Of a stretch of DNA of 64,000 bases, positions 46,440 through 61,489 are shown piece by piece. Origin of the DNA: Peromyscus leucopus. Taxonomy: Eukaryota > Chordata > Mammalia > Rodentia > Cricetidae. The stretch is taken from assembly GCF_004664715.2 (NCBI RefSeq), contig NC_051068.1, positions 17,542,668-17,606,667 on the forward strand. Direction: 5' to 3'. A program made the position numbers and the translations under genes. How positions within the stretch are numbered: position 1 is the stretch's first letter; the number at the start of each line of letters is the position of its first letter. The notes below the pieces were generated by a model, which was not told where the DNA came from, searched no databases, and saw only the letters and a list, made by a program, of their open reading frames with translations.

Positions 46440-46804
46440 TCTATATTTGAATCTGCTAGTAAAATATCCATAAAATGGTAAATCAAAGATGGAGGAAACT
46501 GTACACAAAGCATTTCCAATGGCTGTTATATAAAATATTGGCACAGGGTGGGGCTGTTCCCCATCCCCTGTGATAGAATCTTCCATTGATATCTCTTATC
46601 AGGCTGAGAATTACTATAATTAGATACTGTGAAGGCAAATTTTTCCTCATTCTTTTCTTGTAAAAGTAGAGTGAGGAAACAGTCTTTTAAAGCAATAACT
46701 ATAATAGACCACCATTTCAGTAATAGAGAAGGGAAGGGAATTCCAGGCTGTAAAGAGCACATTGACTGAGTCACCTTATTAATAGCTCTTAGATGGGTTA
46801 TCAT
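46440..46804 (-). pseudogene. Reverse transcriptase remnant (class II ERV)
   Basis: An open frame at 46526-46804 reads THLRAINKV, then [13 protein letters not shown] (first catalytic Asp region), EKFAFTV, and [14 protein letters not shown], the conserved order of the fingers and palm of class II reverse transcriptases. Just downstream, after a stop, the catalytic loop at about 46460-46475 reads HFMD-ILLAD: one of the two adjacent aspartates of the expected pair is missing through loss of a codon. The enzyme is dead. Confidence 0.85.
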
Positions 46805-47279
46805 TCTCCATTTTCCAGATTTCTTTTTAATAACAAATACAGGAAAATAATAAGGAGTGTTAAATTCCTCAACATGTTGAACATTTAGCTGCTCCTGTAC
46901 CAGCTGTTGTAAGGCCTATAATTTTTCTGATGTCAAAGGCCACTGTCCACCCAGACAGGTTTGTCAGTCAGCCATTTTAAAGGTAAAGATATCAGTAGCT
47001 TTAAAAAATCAACAGCTGTTGTGCCTTGTTTTTGTACACACTGAATGGTCAGTGACTGCTCTTTATAATTCCTGTTAATATTTTTCCCAGAAATATGTTA
47101 GTGTATGGTTTGTTTCTGAGATCAGAGGAATGTTAATCTTGGTATTCCATTGCTTTAACAAATCTTGTCCCAATAAATGCATTGCTATATTAGCCACATA
47201 TGGCTTTAATTTTGCTCTTTCTGACCCTTTACATTAGAACCATCTCATGCTCTATTTTACCTGAGATAATGTTCTAATC

Positions 47280-47400
47280 CCTAAAAGATGAACATTTACC
47301 TCTTCAAAAGTATAATTTGGATGCCAAGATTTAGGTTCAATTATTGTTACATCTGCCCTGTGTCTACCAGACCTTCAGTTACAATGTCATTTATTCATAA
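47280..47400 (-). pseudogene. Aspartic protease remnant (class II ERV)
   Basis: The - strand reads GLVDTG (DTG at 47364-47356), the active-site motif of retropepsins. A one-base deletion directly after it shifts the frame. Confidence 0.75.
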
Positions 47401-47699
47401 CTTTGGCTTTGGTATTTGATCATTTATAGAAGTCTGTAAAAATATTCACTTGATGGTTACTTATGAAATTTTTGTTTTATCTTCTAAAACTGTTCTATCA
47501 TCCAGAGCAGTATAGATTTTTTTTTACAATAGGCATAGGTCCTTTAATTGCTCTGGGTAGGAGTTTACTCCATGTTGACAGGGAATGACTGACCCAAATT
47601 GGATATGGGGGACTATGAGAGGCCACTGAAGGCATTTCCTGCTGGCAAAGGTTATCCTGTCTATCCCTTGTTAATTTGGACCCAATGGTCCAATGTTAG

Positions 47700-47835
47700 C
47701 CTTTGCTACACATTCTGTATACTCCAGAAGGCAGGGGCCTTCTAATTGAATTATTCTTATAAAAACATTGTTTCTAGGAATGCCTGTCTACACTCCTTTC
47801 TTAGGTGATGTTGTTTTCAACAATTAAAACACCTG
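47700..47835 (-). pseudogene. Nucleocapsid zinc-knuckle remnant (gag)
   Basis: The - strand reads CFNC-stop-KQHHLRKEC at about 47788-47833, the CX2CX4HX4C spacing of a retroviral knuckle with a TGA in place of the usual Gly codon. A second, poorer knuckle lies to the left, near 47700-47740 (...HWT...). Confidence 0.75.
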
Positions 47836-47999
47836 ACATTTTTTTTCTTCAAGCCTCTGGAAATCACCTCTCCTATCCAAACATCATCATGGTTATGAGA
47901 CTCAATACTGACTGTATCACCTAAAGGTACTGCTCTTGCCTTTAACAACCAAATTACACTTTTGCATTGTGAATTAGCATTTTCAAATGCCAAAGATTC

Positions 48000-48170
48000 A
48001 ATTTGTATTGGTCTAGCTTCTGACTTTGGTATATTCTAAAGTCAATCTTTGTAAAAAAAAAAAAAAATCAGTGAAAGTCTCTTTTGGGCCCTGTATAACT
48101 TTATTAAATAACTCAGATCTCCTTCTGATTTCTTCAATTCTGTTACAAGCATTCTAAGAAGTTACATGGC
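48000..48170 (-). pseudogene. Capsid remnant (gag)
   Basis: The - strand reads VIQGPKETFTDF, the major-homology-type region at the start of the class II capsid C-terminal domain, interrupted by a poly-T expansion and then stops. Confidence 0.75.
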
Positions 48171-48250
48171 ATATACCCAGGGTGTGTCTACGCCATAGGC
48201 ATTATTTTCTCTTCTATACATGCCAAACCAAAGTGGCTTTTCAAAGAAAA

Positions 48251-51200
48251 TGGTGAAACACTAATTTTATATTTGTATATTTGTCACCACTAATGTGAAC
48301 ATCTATCAGAATGTAAAATTAACATTTAGCCTATGATAGAAAATAAACCACTCTGTACCATTCTAAATGGGAACTATAAGATGTTGCCAATGCAAATGTT
48401 AATTTGCAAATGGGAACAGTGGCTCATGCCTATAACTGCAGCCACTTAGGAAGCTGGGCCGAGTACATCATCTGTGAAGCAGGGGTGAATTCTAGACAGT
48501 GTCCTGCAAACAAAGAATCTTGCCTCATTGTACTGTGACTCTCCTATTCAATACTAGAGTCAATAAAAAATACATATTAGATGAAACCAAAGAAGTAAAT
48601 TATGAAACAGACTTTAGATTATAATGAAATATAAACCCAAAATTCATCATGTTTTCCCTTAATTGGACACCTAAGGTAGAATTTTATGAATACTTATTTT
48701 ATCATACATATTTGGCTATGTAAAATAAGCTGCTCTGAGCTCTGAGTTATAATTGGCAAATATCATAATCTCTCAGTTATTTGTTCACTTATAAGCCAAA
48801 GGAAGCCTTAATTTTGTTGATGACAAGTTCCTTTGGCCAGGCATGGTGGCCCATGTGTATAAAAAGAACAACTGGTAGTCCAGAAATGGGACTACCAGCT
48901 GAAATGGGAGAATCCCAGCAACTTTCACACCAGTCTCGATTCTAGCCATAGAGTGCAAACCAGGTAGCCTCTACTCCTTCATCCTACCTGCACTACCTGC
49001 TGGTTCTGTTTTATCCTGACAGCTTACTGAATTTGAGGAGACATCGAGTGCACTGGACAGGGAGAAACAAAGAGGAAATAAAGACAGCTGAAGGACATTG
49101 GAAGGGAGAGTTGAAAGCCCTGTGTGACCCAGAGAGCAGGGAGCAGATGTCCAGCCCATGGAGTCTTGAGCCAATGATGCTTTCACACTACCAGCCCCTC
49201 AGCTACACAAACCTGGCCCCAAGCCTCAGTGTCTGTTCCAGGTAAACAGGGACTGCTTGCCATCATGTGAGCTAGGACACATCGCTTTAATTGGACCTGC
49301 AACACTCTCCCCTGGCACTGTGACTAGGCCTCTAAGGCATGAGTGGGGAAGAGGCAGATGAACAACCACCCTAGATAATGGGGTATTTATGTCCTTCCCA
49401 AGCCCCATGCACATACAATGAAATAACATGCCCCTACTTGGTACAAATGCTGTTGATGTGGAATACAAGAGGAGTATTAGCTTGGGATTCAAGTGGGACT
49501 GCCACATTCCAGGGGTCCTAAACTGGTTTCGTAGGCTGCAGACAAGATAATGCCCCTGATGAGGGGACAAAAGACAGCCTGAGGCTCAGAGTAACACATG
49601 TTGATGCCATATTCCCTGAAGTTCTGTAGCTTCTGGGAAGACTAAGGACATTGACCTGGGCCAATTCCAGTCTCCCTTAACTTTGTGGGTTTCCTACCAG
49701 ACCTCAATGACCACTCTCAACTTGGATGACTTCAAAACCTGAAACTCCTACCTCAACTTTCAGAGTGGTATTATTGTCTTATGCCACAATGCCTGGCTCA
49801 GGTGGCTGCTTTTCAACTTCATTTAGTGAGTCATTAAAATAAGGGTTTGAGGACAATGAACAGTTAGACTTAACTATATTCAAAACCACTTATTTCTGTG
49901 AGCCTGAGTTTCAATATCTATAGAATAAGGACAGAACTCCGTTCAGGTCCTTTGATGCATTATAACAGACTCAATGATAAAGAAAGACAGTACTACTCAC
50001 CATTGGAAGACAAGGGACTGTAAGACGGGAGGGCTGATGGGACCCTTCTTCTTTTACAGGAGTTAGGACCAGAGCCTGTGTCTACCTAAACTTAATCAGC
50101 CAGGCTCAGTTACTCGTCCTCAATAAGTGAATTAAAAGAGCCAAATTAGTTTATTGTGATGTGCTATAATACAGGTGCTCTGCACACAAGGTGGATAAAT
50201 CTCTCTGATGTTTTGGAAAAGCCTAGTCTATTTATTGAGTTTCAGGCCAGCAAGGGAGTAATAGTGAGACTATTCTTAAAAAAATTTAAAAGAGAATGAA
50301 AGAAAAAATTCATTATAAAAATCAAAAACATGATATGGGTTCAATGTGATTAAATTGGAATAAGGATGAAAATAGAAGTTAACTCTTCTTGCCATCCAAG
50401 TAACTAAGCTACCCAAGCCATATAATGAATTTCTACCCATCACCTAAACCCTCCCCCATTCTCTGCTCCTCTCTCTCTTGCAAAGTATTGGTTCAGGTAG
50501 GATGCATATAATTCGTCAGCAGAAACATTCTCCTTGGCAGGACTATTTATTCCCAGAATGTGATTGCAAGGGAAATTTGAATGTCATTCAATCTACTGTT
50601 TGCCTAATTGTTAGCCAAAGAGAGAGACATCCGTGTCTCTTTAGAATGTCTGTACTCCTGTCAGGTAGTCAGGTGAGAGGAATGACGACGGGGTGGGGAC
50701 CATTGTGTGGAAGCATGCACGGTACTGTCACTGGCAGCTACGCTGTAGTTGCCAAGAGTAATGAAAGAGTTGAAAGCTGAAGGTGGCTAACCCACCACAG
50801 CTGGGTAGATACAGAGAGCACAGGAGGAGCCAGCTTGTCCTTGGGTACACCCTAATGATTGTCCTCTGGTCATTTGATCTCTGGTTCTCACATCTAGAAT
50901 CCATCCCTAACAGTTCATCCATACCCCACATCTCTTTGTAAGTGCCTGATTGCCCCAACCTTAGAGTGACTTCTGTTTAAGTCTCAGGATCTCCTGATCA
51001 TCTGGAGTCACCATCACTAATGGACACTAACTGAAGCTTTTGAAGGCATTAAGGAAGCAGAATATGATGCCATTCAGACAAGTTGGTCTTCATGCCCCCA
51101 AGTTCCTTTTCTCTCCTTACAGAAGGCATAAACTCCAGCAGGGTACAGCTGACCTGTGTCCTTGTGGGCTCCCATGGCTGCCTATTTACCACATTTCAGA

Positions 51201-51344
51201 TGAACTCAAGTCTTGTTGCTTTGGTCAAGCAGTCAGTCACTTTTTAATAACTTGTCTTGACAGTGTCTATGCTGATAAATTTTTGTACTCTTCCCACATT
51301 TTGTGTAGATTTGTGTTTTAACATTTCTTTTTTAACTCTTGGGG
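48251..51344. other. Mostly unassigned; old SINE traces
   Basis: The blocks at about 48415-48540 (ggctcatgcctataactgca) and 48836-48960 (ggccaggcatggtggcccat) look like very old B1/ID-type SINEs. The rest, about 49000-51340, holds no gene or repeat that I recognise; open frames on both strands are short and lack domains. Confidence 0.4.
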
Positions 51345-51776
51345 GAGGCCCACCACCCAGCTGCCAAGTAAATCACACACAGAGGCTTTTTCTTAACTAT
51401 GAATGTCTGGCACTAGCTTGGCTTACTTTCTAGCCAGCTTTACTTCACTTAAGATTATTCCTCCCTCCTTTTTGACTCTGGGCTTTTCCCATTTTCTTAC
51501 TTTTGTAAGTCATAAGCCATGGCTTGCCATGTAGCTCGATGACTGTTCCCTGGAGTCCTCCTCCTTCTCTGGCTCCTTGAACTCTCCTCCCAGATTTCTC
51601 TCCGGATATATTATCTGCCTGCTAGACACACCTATCTTTTCTGCTGCCTTGCTAATTGGCCATTCAGCTCTTTATTAGACCATCAGTTATTTTAGATAGG
51701 CACAGTAACACAGCTTCAGAGTTAACCACATAGAACATAAACAAAAGTAACACAACTTAAAATAGTAATATTCTAC
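51345..51776 (-). mobile_element. LTR, family 'E' (reverse)
   Basis: The reverse strand begins tagtagaatattactatttt and ends gctgggtggtgggcctcccc, with the same landmarks as the LTR at 30215 (ctgatggtctaataaagagc, a gccaattagcaaggca block). No internal region is attached on either side, so it is probably solo. Confidence 0.8.
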
Positions 51777-51954
51777 TAAAGATTTTGGTTTGAAAACATT
51801 TTAAGCACGAAAGTCTAAGTTAGTTTCTGATGCTATCAATGTTTTATTTCTTCTGAATCATCAGGGCTGAGGTAAAGATGAGCGTAGGATCAGCCATTCT
51901 CACCTTACTACTATTAATGTCATCTTCATGGGTCTGCGTAGGTAGATCAACAAC

Positions 51955-52082
51955 TAAGAACAATGGTTGCTCATCCAAAGGGCCTGCCTGTGATTCCCAG
52001 GAGCCAAAGGACAGCTCACAACTCTCTGTAACTTCAAACATGGAGGATTTGCCACCATCTTCTGGTCTCCATTGTACCTGAC
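51955..52082 (+). mobile_element. Old B2/B3-type SINE
   Basis: attcccaggagccaaaggac / gctcacaactctctgtaact and caccatcttctggtctccat are the diverged body of a B3-type SINE in the + orientation. It underlies part of a short open frame at 51878-52081. Confidence 0.65.
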
Positions 52083-52214
52083 ATGCATTTGATATATATA
52101 TACAAAAGGCTTATACACCTAAATTACTTTAAATTGTTTTTTAAATAATATATACATGAAGAAAACCTTTTAAATGATTTGGGATCCCAAATATATCTGC
52201 CTTTTCACTATTTG

Positions 52215-52350
52215 CATATCTGGTGCCCAGGAGGCAGATGAGGCATCAGATGTCCTGAAATTGGAATTACAGGTACTTCTGTGCTATCTGATATAGGTGC
52301 TAGGAATACTACTGAACTCTGGAGTACTCCATTACTCCTATCACTAGAAT
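52215..52350 (-). mobile_element. Old B2/B3-type SINE (reverse)
   Basis: ggtgcccaggaggcagatga, gcatcagatgtcctgaaatt, ggaattacaggta: the antisense SINE body, strongly diverged. Confidence 0.6.
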
Positions 52351-52439
52351 GTGATAAAACTCTCCACTAGACAGTTGTCAAAGGATTACAGTTATAATAT
52401 ATTAGAAAAATATTCATAATTTTAGATATGCTTTTCCTT

Positions 52440-52560
52440 TTTGGAATCTGTTAAGGATGTCCTGGAACTCATTATGAGAACAAACTTGTCCTCAGAGAGA
52501 TTGTTCTGCCATTTTCTCAAAAGTGCTGGGATTATAGCATGCACCTCTAAGCCCAGCTGA
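52440..52560 (-). mobile_element. Old B1 SINE (reverse)
   Basis: gatgtcctggaactcattat and agtgctgggattatagcatg are antisense B1 blocks. Confidence 0.7.
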
Positions 52561-54580
<2,020 letters not shown>

Positions 54581-54995
54581 CCAGGTGTTGAAGTATCAAA
54601 AGGCTCACTTACAGAGTTTTCTTCATCATGAACTGACTTATATAACAGAAAGCAAGCAGAACAAGCATGGAGGCTTGCAGTTAGAGAAATCATTCCTGCT
54701 CAGTTGGTGGTATCATTTGGAAAGATCTGGGTAATGCATGCCCTGCTGGAAGAAATAAGTCCCTGGACATGAGCATGAGAATTCACATCCACACCATTTC
54801 CAGTTTTAGTTTCACCTTCATGTTGTAGGTGGAAGATGACAGTTCTTAGCATTCTGCTGCAGCTGCCGTGTTTGAAACTTGTTGCCATGCCACTTTCATT
54901 GTGATTCTATACCCTTCTGGACCCAACAGCCAACTCTTTCATGCGTAGACTTAGATATCACGTTTTATAACAGCAATAGACAAGGAAATACTACT
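54581..54995 (+). repeat. Medium-copy rodent repeat fragment
   Basis: The right end reads ttgttgccatgccactttca, then ctgg-acc and tttataacagcaatagacaa, the ending of a common rodent dispersed repeat. The family name is uncertain. Confidence 0.5.
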
Positions 54996-55259
54996 ACACG
55001 TGCATTAAGTGTTACACCTGGATGCCTTATTGCATGTAATTGAACTGTGGAATAGAAAATGAAAACCTTATCATTTAAATTCACCGGTCTTTTGTCCACA
55101 TGAAAGATTTTACCAAACCCTTTATGGCCAGATTTCCTTCAGTATTAATTTTGTCAGGCCCTTAAAGACTACTGTAAAATGCAAAGGCTTTAAGAGACTA
55201 ATTATACACTACAAGTCTTACTCTTGTATAAAGATTACCATGAAGTGCAAAACTTTACC

Positions 55260-55446
55260 ACACTCAGTACATTTATAGGGTTTCTCTGCAGTATTTCCTC
55301 ATGATTTCAGACTGCTGATTCATGTAAAGGCTTTACCACATTGATGACATTCATAGGGTTTTTCTCCAGTATGTGTTCTTCTATGTGTTCAGAGATTTCT
55401 TGCGTCTTATAAGCACTTTACCACAATTACATTCAAAGGGATTCTA
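55260..55446 (-). pseudogene. Decayed C-terminal fingers and array stop
   Basis: The last good finger ends HKRTHSK then TAG at 55446-55444. Beyond it, fragments such as CGK and further linker-like GEKP remnants (about 55290-55370) show at least two more fingers that once followed but are now out of frame or interrupted. The TAG may be the original stop of a shorter allele or a later mutation. Confidence 0.65.
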
Positions 55447-56241
55447 TTTAGAATGTGTTCTTTTATGTATTTGGAGACTACCCAGACATGCAAAGGCTTT
55501 ACCACATTGATTACAATTAAGGGGTCTCTCCCCAGAATGTGGTTTTTTATGTATTTGGAGACTACTGGCACAGGCAAAGGCTTTCCCACATTGATTACAT
55601 TCATAGGGTTTCTCTCCTGTATGGGTTTTTTCATGCCTTTGGAGATGACTGTGTAGTAAAAAGGCTTTATCACATAGATTACATTTGTAGGGTTTCTCTC
55701 CAGTATGTGTTCTTTCATGTATTCGCAGACTACTGGAACATGAAAAGGCTTTACCACATTGATTACATTCATAGGTTTTCTCTACAGTATGTGTTCTTTC
55801 ATGAATTTTGAGATGACCATGTCGTGAAAAGTCTTTATTACATTGATTACATTTGTAGGGTTTCTCTCCAGTATGTGTTCTTTCATGTATTTGGAGATGA
55901 CCTTTTTGTGAAAAGTCCTTACCACATTGATTACATTTGTAGGGTTTTTCTCCATTATGTGTTCTTTTATGTACTTGGAGATTACTGTGTCGTGAAAAGA
56001 CTTTATCACATTGATTACATTTGTAGGGTTTCTCTCCAGAATGTGTTCTTTTATGCACTTGGAGATAACTTTGTCGGGAAAAGACTTTATCACATTGATT
56101 GCATTTGTAGGGTTTCTCTCCAGAATGTGTTCTTTTATGCACTTGGAGATAACTTTGTCGGGAAAAGGCTTTGTCACACTGATTACATTTGTAGGGTTTC
56201 TCTCCAGTATGTGTTCTTTTATGTATTTTGAGACGACTGAC
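55447..56241 (-). pseudogene. Finger block 3 (nine units)
   Basis: Nine consecutive C2H2 units in one frame, linked by TGEKP-type linkers (YKCNQCDK...FS...L..H...H). Contact residues at helix positions -1, 2, 3, 6 include R-S-Y-V (twice in adjacent units), R-S-N-V, Q-G-H-I and R-G-H-I. The first two units (about 56070-56235) are nearly identical in DNA. The last two units carry the atypical AC-SSL / ACLGSL helices and a KKPHSGERP linker. Confidence 0.85.
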
Positions 56242-56997
56242 TCATGAAAAGGCTTTATCACATTGATTACATTTGTAGGGCTTCTCTCCAGCATGTGTTC
56301 CTTTATGCATTTGGAAATTAGTGGGTCCTGAAAAGACTTTATCACATTGATTACATTTGTAGGGTTTCTCTTCAGTATGTGTTCTTTTGTGCACTTGGAG
56401 ATTAGTGGGTTGTGAAAAGGCTTTATCACATTGATTGCATTTGTAGGGTTTCTCTCTAGTATGTGTTCTTTTATGATTTTGGAGACTATTGTGTTGTGAA
56501 AAGGCTTTACCACATTCTTTGCATTCATAGGGTTTCTCTCCAGAATGTATCCTTTTATGGGTGTGAAGACTACTGAGTCCTGAAAAGGCTTTATCACTTT
56601 GATTGCATTTGTAGGGTTTCTCTCCAGTATGTGTTCTTCTATGTATTTGGAGACTATTGTGTTGTGAAAAGGCTTTCTCACATTGATTACATTTGTAGGG
56701 TTTTTCTCCAGAATGTGTTCTTCTATGTATTTGGAGACTATTGTGTTGTGAAAGGGCTTTTTCACATTGATTACATTTGTAGGGTTTTTCTCCAGAATGT
56801 GTTCTTCTATGTATTTGGAGATGACTGTGTTGTGAAAAGGCTTTCTCACATTGATTACATTTGTAGTGTTTCTCTCTTGAATGTGATCTTTTATGCATTT
56901 GAAGATTAGTGTGTCCTGAAAAGGCTTTATCACATTGATTGCATTTGTAGGGTTTCTCTCTAGTATGTGTTCTTTTATGTCTTTGGAGATGACTGAC
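56242..56997 (-). pseudogene. Finger block 2 (nine units, ends at TGA)
   Basis: Nine in-frame units from just after the first TGA to the second TGA (56244-56242). Three adjacent units have near-identical helices ([16 protein letters not shown] twice), a sign of recent local duplication. One unit has lost its second zinc-binding Cys (NQSDKAF), and one has a KECGKAF variant. The TGA lies at helix position -1, where a neighbour has CGA. Confidence 0.85.
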
Positions 56998-57960
<963 letters not shown>

Positions 57961-58910
57961 TTTTCTCTTTATAAATTCATTTTATAATTTAGTCTAATTT
58001 TTAAGACAAATAAGATCATAAAGTTTATACTCATAGTGTTCCCCTTCATTTAGGGATGTTTGGTGTTTGAATGTATTTGTAATGGTAAGAGCCTTTATTA
58101 CAGGGACCACATTTGTAACTTTTATTTTCTATGAGATTCTTCACATATTTGAAGAGAACTGGAAGAATGCAGAGCTTTGACATACTTATTACAATCATAT
58201 ATTTTCCATTGTGTGACTCTATTTGCAAAGTGAACTAGGACAACCATATTTATACATATCAATACTCATAGGGCTTTTCTGCAGCATGAGTTTGTTGATG
58301 TATTCCCAATGAAGAAGGAAAACCAATTAATTTAAAACTTGTATCGCATTCAAAAATTCTACTCAAATTGGGGAATACTACATGTCTTCTAATTTTCCTA
58401 TGTAAGAGAGTTAACGTTGTTTCTTTCTATATCTCTATGCTCACATGGTTTGTATCCAGAGTGACATACGATACACTGATAAACTAACAAGAAAAAATGT
58501 TTCCACTGCATTCACACAGGTTGACTTTCTGTTCTTCATAGATATGTGGTATAGCAATTAAGGTTTTTCCACAACTTTCTTGGCTGTCATAGAACTTAGA
58601 AGTCTATGTCCCTAAACTTAGAAGTATAAGAGTAACACTAGCTCACTCTGAACTACATGCTTATTAGAAGGTTTTTGTGATATAATTACCACATATTCAT
58701 CATGTATACCTTTTTCAATATCTAAATGGCATGAAATTAAACAGACTGGCTGTTCTGCAGCATAGCTATCATGAAGGTGTAATTCAAAGGGGGACATCAA
58801 TTAAAGCATTGTGTTCCCTGTGCTCTTTCTTAGAGCAATGCCTTGCAAGCACATGTCAGCTACCTGACATTGAGGCATTTGGTTTTGTGAGAATTAAGAA
58901 TCATCAGTTT

Positions 58911-59072
58911 GCCGGGCGTGGTGGCACACACCTTTAATCCCAGCACTTGGGAGGCAGAGGCAGGTGGATCTCTGTGAGTTCAAGGCCAGCCTGGACTACC
59001 AAGTGAGCTCCAGGAAAGGCGCAAAGCTACACAGAGAAACCTTGTCTCGGAAAAAAAAAAAAAAAAAAAAAA
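58911..59072 (+). mobile_element. B1 SINE, young, inside the KRAB locus
   Basis: Near-consensus B1 (gccgggcgtggtggcacaca) with a pure A tail of about 25 bases. It is flanked by the perfect 13-bp duplication aagaatcatcagt at 58896-58908 and 59073-59085. It lies in the intron between the second KRAB exon and the finger exon. Confidence 0.97.
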
Positions 59073-59192
59073 AAGAATCATCAGTACACTTTAAAATGTG
59101 CTCATTTACACTCTTGCTTTCATCTAAAACTTGTAGGACACATTAAAATTTCTCCATAGGTACATTCATATCAGCTTGCACATGAAAATTAC

Positions 59193-59258
59193 CTTCCATG
59201 TCTTCCAGAACATTGACAATGTTCTTAAATATTATGGTCTTCCCTTCCCAACTGTAGC
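59193..59258 (-). pseudogene. Second KRAB exon with 5-bp duplication
   Basis: Bounded by a tattttag acceptor and a gtaatt donor on the reverse strand. It starts gctacagttgggaagggaag and ends gaagacatggaag. The exon is 66 bp; rodent KRAB genes with this exon type usually have 61 bp. The extra five bases are a tandem ggg-aa duplication (gggaagggaa), and they shift the frame relative to both KRAB-A and the finger exon. The paralogous pseudo-exon at 36218 lacks the duplication. Confidence 0.85.
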
Positions 59259-59433
59259 CTAAAATACAATACCAGTAAGTGTATGATATATTATGGGAAA
59301 TTGTGGAATATTTAGGTTACTATCTTCAGTGAAAGTTAGAACCATGCAAGATTTATTCACCTCATTCTTCTTCTTTCTCAGTTGAAATTACAAAACTTAT
59401 CAATGACTAAGGAACCATTCTCCCATTATTTTA

Positions 59434-59586
<153 letters not shown>

Positions 59587-61489
59587 CTAAAATATCCCAT
59601 ACATGTGTACAACAGAGAGTGTGATACTGAGAACATACTAATGTACATTTCTTAAACAATATATTCATATAATTTGGGGGGCTCCCCACAGTTATTCCAT
59701 GACACGAAAGTTCTAATCATCAACTCATTTTAAAAAGCAAAAACTGAACAATGAAATTCACCTCTGTCATTTCTGTACCCTTGGTCTAGGATATAGCCTT
59801 TCAAGACAAATGCATATTAAGAGACATAAAGAGAGAGGCAAGCAAACACATCAAAGTACACAGAGAAATTGAATGAACAATTATTAACTACAAAAAAGAT
59901 GGGCACGCTGTGTGTATTGGTTTATGCCTTTAATTGCAGCAGTCACGAGGCAAAGGCAGGTGAATTGAATTGAGTTGCATGACATCCTGGCCTATACAGT
60001 GAATTTCAGGATAGATAGGGTTAAATATTAGCAAGACCTTGTCGCATCTATAAAAATAAATTGATCAAAAAAGGTAGAAAGAATTCACAGGTGTTTATCA
60101 AAGTTCCTACAAAGAATTATGCAAACATTCTAGTTCTGTTTTCATCTTCCAGAAACCAGTTTAAACTGGTTTAAAAAATAAGATTTTTCTAAAAGAGAAT
60201 GCATGCTTAAAGTTGCAAATGAGCAGATGAAAATGTTAGCAATGTAAATATTGATCAAAATACACAACATAGGACAGTAGAGATGGCTCAGCATTTAAGA
60301 GCTCTTGCGGCTGTTGCAGACAGTTGGGCTCAACTGCCAATACTTACATGAGGGCTTACAAAACTAGCCATTACAACTTCAGGGTTTGTGAAACTACCTT
60401 GATCAGTCTGAGGAGCAGGCACACAAGGCAAAAGATGTATATTCACTCAAAAGAATTCCAAACAATTACAGTAGGTAGGAAGGATGTCACACACCTGCAA
60501 TAGAATGCCTCAGAATGCTCAGGTAGTTTTAATGTCAGAATTACAGCCATCCTGGGAAAGGGAATAGTACACTCTGCCAGATTTCAAAATTGATGATTGG
60601 CTGAAGTTCAGCAAAACAGCATAAGCTTGACTTGTACAAAAACATACATTACAGGCCCATCAGACAATAGTATAAAGAAACCCAGGCATGATGGGCCACA
60701 TTTATTCACAAGACATAGCAGCCAGAATAATTTGGATCTCTGAGTTTAGGCCAGCCTGGTCTACAGAACTACTTTCAGGATAGCCAGAGCTACACAGATA
60801 AATCTTATCTTAAAAAATAAATATAAACACAAAGATTGAAAAAAAACCTCAGGTTACAAAATGGCTTAGCACTGAATAGTAATTGCTTCAACTGTATCAT
60901 ATGGGATTTAGTGATACTACCTATAATCTTGGTGAAGTCATGACAGGCAGACACAAAGAACATGAGTACCAGACAAGGGCTGTGGAATGCTCAGGTGATT
61001 GGGCTGTACCAGTACCTATGCTTGAGCCCATCTGTGCTGGCTGGGAAGGTGTTTGTGTGATTATGCTGTGGTGTGTGTCTGGTGGCTTGATCATCATGGG
61101 GGTTGTTGCTGGAGTTGAGGGTACAGCTGCATAGGAAATGGGCTAAAAAACTCAAATCCCTTCACCAATATGGAACTTCATCCTGAAACTCCTCCTACTA
61201 AACGTTGCACAAGCACCCAAAACAAAGCCACCAAGGAGAGACAAGTATTCAAACATATCATCCCAAGTCAGATGATTTTCACTCAGTTGAATACATTATG
61301 ACCCAGGTCACTATATGCTTAGGGTCATGCCATGATCAAAACTTCAATGATCCTCATAGTCTTTAAAAGCATCTACCATTTCAAATGTTCAATGTCTCTT
61401 TGGACACTCAAGGTGATTGCTTGCCTCTGACATCTTGTAAAATCAGAAAACAAGTTAAATATGAATGCAAAACAGCTTGACCACACAGC
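59587..61489. other. Mostly old SINEs and unassigned sequence
   Basis: B1-type remnants lie at about 59900-60050 and 60660-60830 (ggccagcctggtctacagaa), and a B2-type remnant at about 60270-60370 (agagatggctcagcatttaa). A search by eye for a first exon of the KRAB locus (an ATG-bearing exon with a donor on the - strand) gave no convincing candidate. Confidence 0.5.

Larger units (their letters stand above)
44302..48250 (-). mobile_element. Class II (betaretrovirus-like) provirus remnant, gag-pro-pol
   Basis: Reading leftwards on the - strand, recognisable pieces occur in the order capsid, nucleocapsid, protease, reverse transcriptase, RNase H, integrase, then a polypurine tract and 3' LTR. 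All are broken by stops and frameshifts. Only about 650 bases separate the integrase from the polypurine tract, with no envelope-like frame, so the element lacks env like IAP-type rodent ERVs. No 5' LTR or primer site was found beyond 48250. Nothing here could encode a functional enzyme. Confidence 0.85.

Noticed and set aside
51878..52081. 67-codon open frame with a hydrophobic, signal-peptide-like start
   Set aside because: Its last two thirds overlap an old B3-type SINE. The N-terminal hydrophobic run alone is weak evidence, and no neighbouring exons are seen.
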